A stretch of 10,136 nt of DNA. Origin: Bacteroidales bacterium. Lineage in GTDB: Bacteria > Bacteroidota > Bacteroidia > Bacteroidales > WCHB1-69. Each line of letters begins with the position of its first letter. Position 1 is the stretch's first letter. The notes beneath the pieces are model-generated. The model saw only the letters and a program-made list of their open reading frames with translations. It ran no database searches and had not been told where the DNA came from. Shown here in pieces: positions 7,322 through 10,136 of this stretch. The position numbers and the translations under genes were made by a program. The stretch covers positions 1-10,136 of the forward strand of contig JAFZUH010000112.1 of NCBI GenBank assembly GCA_017618435.1, read 5' to 3'.

Positions 7322-7374
7322 ACAATAAAAGAATAACGTTTCAAAATAAAGATTTTCTTTTCTTCATTTGTTTG

Positions 7375-7382
7375 CAAAATTA
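7375..7382 (-). promoter_or_regulatory. Candidate minus-strand -7 box upstream of the hairpin RNA and HTH gene
   Basis: The minus strand reads TAATTTTG, an exact TAnnTTTG match. Transcription would begin near 7368, pass through the whole hairpin element and continue to the HTH gene. No good -33 TTTG is present at the usual distance, so this is a weaker call than the plus-strand promoter. Confidence 0.35.
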
Positions 7383-7501
7383 CAATTTTATTTTAATACC
7401 CATTTATGTATTTTTTCTCTAACATTTTATACCTTTTCAACTTAAACTTTTACATTTTTTTGTCGATTTTTGTGTGTTCAACAATATTGAAAATTTTGTG
7501 C

Positions 7502-7509
7502 TATCTTTG
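7502..7509 (+). promoter_or_regulatory. Bacteroidota -7 promoter box for the PepSY-like gene
   Basis: TATCTTTG fits TAnnTTTG exactly and lies 28 bp before the ATG at 7538, giving a leader of about 20-25 nt. The -33 element is imperfect (TGTT near 7475-7478). The site also shows that the longer in-frame opening from 7406 is not the true start. Confidence 0.6.
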
Positions 7510-7537
7510 CAAGATAAAATCAAAAACATATAAAAAA

Positions 7538-8800
7538 ATGAATAAACACACCATTCTGACTTCTATTTTATTCGTAATATGCTTGGCGTTGACATTGCCC
7601 ATGTTCGGTCAGGCAAAAAAAACAGGCAAAAAAGGTTCCGCACAGACAGACCCCACACTGATAAGTGAAGACAAGTTACCTGAAGCGGTACTCAAATCCT
7701 TCAAAAAAAGATACTCCACCGCTATCAATCCGCAATGGCACCACTCCGAAACGGATACCACCTACGTGGTAAATTGTGAGGTAAGAAATGCTGCCACCGA
7801 AATCATCTTTGGTCAATCGGGCTGGTTTGTAGCCTCCTCCGAAGAGGTTGCACCAGACAAACTGCTGTCTGCCTGCTACAAAACCTTGGATATGTATTGC
7901 GAAAAATACAAAACCATATCGGCATACAAAATCACACGTGCAGACAAAGAAAATCATTTTTTGGTGAATGTTCTCCAACAAAAAGACACCAAAAGTCAGA
8001 AAATAACCAAAGTGTATTTGGACAAATCTGGACGTTTGATAAGAATAGAAGAACCTGACAATTCTTCCAACGAAGAAGACGAAGAGAATGCTGTCTTGTC
8101 CAAAGAAGAAAAAAAAATGAACAAAGCCTACGAACAAGACAGACGTATGGACATTTATCCCGTCAAAATTTCAAGCGGGGAACTTCCGGGGTCCATACAA
8201 CGCTGGGTGGACAAAAATTATCCTGACTATGTCTATAAAAAAATAGACTATAAAGAAGTTGAAAAATTTGAAAAAGAAGGGCGTATATATGAAATACTCG
8301 TTCAACGCGGAGGAATCAACCAGCCCTATGCAACCATTTGGTTTACACGGGATGGCAACTTTTTAAAATTAGAAGACAAATTCAAGGAAGAAGCCAAAAA
8401 AGAAGAACCCGCCCCCGTTGAAGCCCCAAAGCCTCAAGTAACAGAGGCTATTAAACAAGCATTTGCAGAAAAATATCCGACAGTGGCATCCGTAGAATGG
8501 CAATTGAGTGAAGATGAAACATGGATAGGTGTATACACCGACAAATATGGCAAAAATTTCGCTGAATATTCTTCTCAAGCCTCATGGATACGCACGCGAA
8601 CCCAATTGGACTACACTAAAGTACCGGGTGCCGTACGCACAGCAGCGGAAGCCTCTTGTCCCAAATGCGAAATAAAAGCAGCGTACAAAGTCTTGGACCC
8701 TGATGTTACAAAACCTTATTATACAATTGTATTATACAATAAAAAAGCGAAATCTTCCCAAGAAATCAATTTGCTTCAAACAGGAAAACCTAAAGAATAG
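7538..8800 (+). CDS. Secreted multi-module PepSY-like protein
   Basis: A 420-residue protein starting MNKHTILTSILFVICLALTLPMFGQA, a classic Sec signal peptide probably cut around residues 24-26. The mature part is a string of PepSY-like (beta-lactamase-inhibitor-like, DUF2874 type) half-modules. Each has a helix such as LPEAVLKSFKKRYS followed by strands with a W or Y and a closing D/G turn. I see a double module at about 47-180, a single one at about 208-275 (LPGSIQRWVDKNYP ... FTRDGNFLKLED), a Lys/Glu/Pro/Ala linker at 281-300, and a final double module at about 301-415 (ITEAIKQ-like helix, then VPGAVRTAAEASCPKCEIKAAY). Family members are periplasmic or outer-membrane-associated with no defined catalytic activity. 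I chose the ATG at 7538 because it begins the signal peptide and follows a promoter box. The downstream U32 gene starts 5 bp after its stop, so the two are probably one transcript. Confidence 0.85.
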   Translation: MNKHTILTSILFVICLALTLPMFGQAKKTGKKGSAQTDPTLISEDKLPEAVLKSFKKRYSTAINPQWHHSETDTTYVVNCEVRNAATEIIFGQSGWFVASSEEVAPDKLLSACYKTLDMYCEKYKTISAYKITRADKENHFLVNVLQQKDTKSQKITKVYLDKSGRLIRIEEPDNSSNEEDEENAVLSKEEKKMNKAYEQDRRMDIYPVKISSGELPGSIQRWVDKNYPDYVYKKIDYKEVEKFEKEGRIYEILVQRGGINQPYATIWFTRDGNFLKLEDKFKEEAKKEEPAPVEAPKPQVTEAIKQAFAEKYPTVASVEWQLSEDETWIGVYTDKYGKNFAEYSSQASWIRTRTQLDYTKVPGAVRTAAEASCPKCEIKAAYKVLDPDVTKPYYTIVLYNKKAKSSQEINLLQTGKPKE

Positions 8801-8805
8801 ACTTA

Positions 8806-10136
8806 ATGAAAAGTCTTGAATTGCTGGCTCCTGCCAAAGATATGGCTACAGCAATTTGTGCTATCAATCATGGTGCAGATGCTGTCTATATGGGTTGTGA
8901 ACAATTTGGAGCAAGACAAAATGCAAACAACGCCATTAAAGATATAGAACAAGTGGTAAACTATGCCCACCGCTATCATGCCCGTGTGCATATTACCATG
9001 AATACAATTCTCTTTGATGACGAACTGCAAAAGGCTTATCATTTGGCAAATCAAATGTACAACATTGGTGTCGATGCTCTTATTGTCCAAGATATGGCTC
9101 TATTGAACATGAATTTGCCTCCTATTGCCATTCATGCCAGCACTCAAATGAACAATATTGATATTGAAAAAATAAAATTTTACAAACAACTGGCTATCAA
9201 TAGGGTTATTTTGGCACGCGAATTGTCTTTAACACATATCCAACAGATTGCCAACGAAGTTGATATTGACTTGGAATGTTTTGTTCATGGTTCTCTTTGT
9301 GTTTGCTATAGCGGACAATGTTATCTGAGTTACTTTTTAGGCAATAGAAGTGCCAACAGAGGAGCCTGTGCTCAACCTTGCCGTTTGCCATACAATTTAT
9401 ATGATGCTGACGGAAATTTACTCGCAGAAAACAAACATCTGCTATCGTTGAAAGATATGTGCCGGATTGACAACTTGCAAGATTTGATCAATGCCGGCGT
9501 TTCTTCCTTTAAAATAGAAGGCAGACTCAAAGACCAAACTTACGTAGCCAATGTTGTCGGAGCATACAGAATGCAGTTGGACAATATTTTGGAAAACAAT
9601 CATCAATACAAAAAATCATCATTGGGAAAAGTTTATTTCGATTTTGTCCCTGATGTGGAAAAAACATTCAACAGAGGCTATACTTCTTATTTCCTGCATA
9701 ATACAAGAGAAAAAATTGCACAAATCAATACCCCGAAATCCATGGGGAAATATGTGGGAGAAGTAAAAAAAGTGAGTGGAAACATTTTTCTTGTTGAAAC
9801 AGAAAAGCAACTATCCAATGGTGATGGACTGTGCTGGTTTGATGAAAAAGGTGTTTTACAAGGTACAAATATTAATGGTATCGAAAAACAAAATTGGATA
9901 AAAACCTCCAAAGACAAATGCCCTGCCATCGGAACAAAAATTTATATGAACTATGACAAACAATTTTTTGAACTGCTCAAAAGAGAACAAACTCAAAGAA
10001 AAATCAGCACAAATATTTGTTTCTTCTCTGAAAACGAGATTTTTAAAATACGTCTGACCGATGAGGACGGCAATATTTCAATAGTTGAAATAGGCGAAGG
10101 TTTTCAAGTGGCACAAAATCCTGAAAAATGCAGACA
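8806..10136 (+). CDS. U32-family protein of the RlhA type, 3'-truncated by window end
   Basis: The frame starts MKSLELLAPAKDMATA at the ATG at 8806 and runs open to the right edge, 443 codons, so its C terminus is missing. It contains the full U32 signature E-x-F-x2-G-S-L-C-x4-G-x-C-x-L-S (E157 to S175), followed by SANRGACAQPCR; the cysteines correspond to those that hold a cofactor or iron-sulfur cluster in this family. The part after about residue 370 (FFELLKREQTQRKIS..., then RLTDEDGN) looks like the DUF3656-type C-terminal domain that separates long RlhA-type proteins from the shorter TrhP/YegQ. In Escherichia coli RlhA is needed for 5-hydroxycytidine formation in 23S rRNA, and TrhP for 5-hydroxyuridine in tRNA. 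'Peptidase' is a legacy name. By family I infer RNA hydroxylation from a prephenate-linked pathway, with RlhA-like more likely than TrhP-like. Confidence 0.88.
   Translation, partial: MKSLELLAPAKDMATAICAINHGADAVYMGCEQFGARQNANNAIKDIEQVVNYAHRYHARVHITMNTILFDDELQKAYHLANQMYNIGVDALIVQDMALLNMNLPPIAIHASTQMNNIDIEKIKFYKQLAINRVILARELSLTHIQQIANEVDIDLECFVHGSLCVCYSGQCYLSYFLGNRSANRGACAQPCRLPYNLYDADGNLLAENKHLLSLKDMCRIDNLQDLINAGVSSFKIEGRLKDQTYVANVVGAYRMQLDNILENNHQYKKSSLGKVYFDFVPDVEKTFNRGYTSYFLHNTREKIAQINTPKSMGKYVGEVKKVSGNIFLVETEKQLSNGDGLCWFDEKGVLQGTNINGIEKQNWIKTSKDKCPAIGTKIYMNYDKQFFELLKREQTQRKISTNICFFSENEIFKIRLTDEDGNISIVEIGEGFQVAQNPEKCR

Larger units (their letters stand above)
7128..7537. other. Gene-free divergent intergenic region
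   Basis: About 410 bases lie between the HTH start and the start of the PepSY-like gene. The region holds the A-spaced inverted repeat, the long hairpin element and one candidate promoter box facing each way. The rest (about 7343-7480) is A+T-rich. A frame open in phase with the PepSY-like gene from 7406 encodes a hydrophobic stretch, but it overlies the promoter and does not look coding. Confidence 0.6.

Noticed and set aside
7406..7537. N-terminal extension of the PepSY-like protein from ATG 7406
   Set aside because: The extra residues precede a complete signal peptide at 7538 and overlie the TAnnTTTG promoter box at 7502, so transcription would start after this ATG.
8803..9929. Minus-strand open frames of 61-95 codons opposite the U32 gene
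   Set aside because: They are antisense to a frame with an intact U32 signature and normal protein composition.

Overview
This window looks like a chromosomal segment of a low-GC member of the phylum Bacteroidota. Three things support that. Upstream regions carry the TAnnTTTG type of -7 box instead of a sigma70 TATAAT, start codons lack strong Shine-Dalgarno sequences, and several proteins belong to Bacteroidota-rich families (PepSY-like repeat proteins, small lipoproteins, a short MHIGQRVKEVV-type HTH regulator). No rRNA, tRNA, CRISPR array, transposase or phage gene was seen.

Positions 1-6738 hold a tight minus-strand gene cluster. In transcription order it encodes a small lipoprotein, a lipoprotein with a von Willebrand A-like (vWA) domain, a three-pass membrane protein, a tubulin/FtsZ-like GTPase-fold protein, and a very large protein with an HSP70/actin-like ATPase domain that runs off the left edge. 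Junctions are a TAATG overlap, 19 bp, 30 bp and 2 bp, so this is almost certainly one operon. It pairs a tubulin-fold and an actin-fold NTPase with two predicted lipid-anchored envelope proteins and an integral membrane protein. I infer an uncharacterised envelope-linked cytoskeletal or NTP-switch system, and this is the most interesting content of the window.

Positions 6739-7127 hold the likely control region. A small HTH regulator gene (minus strand) lies directly upstream of the operon. Between them sit a long perfect dyad with overlapping half-sites and a good TAnnTTTG promoter box.

Positions 7128-7537 are a gene-free divergent region. Its main feature is a 126-nt imperfect inverted repeat that can fold over its whole length into a rod with internal loops, possibly extended to about 173 nt by an outer stem. 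It resembles a 6S-like RNA in overall shape, but neither identity nor strand is proven.

Positions 7538-10136 read rightward: a secreted protein built of PepSY-like modules, then five bases later a U32-family 'peptidase' of the RlhA type (23S rRNA hydroxylation family), cut by the right edge. These two look like ordinary chromosomal genes, probably co-transcribed from a TAnnTTTG promoter at about 7502.
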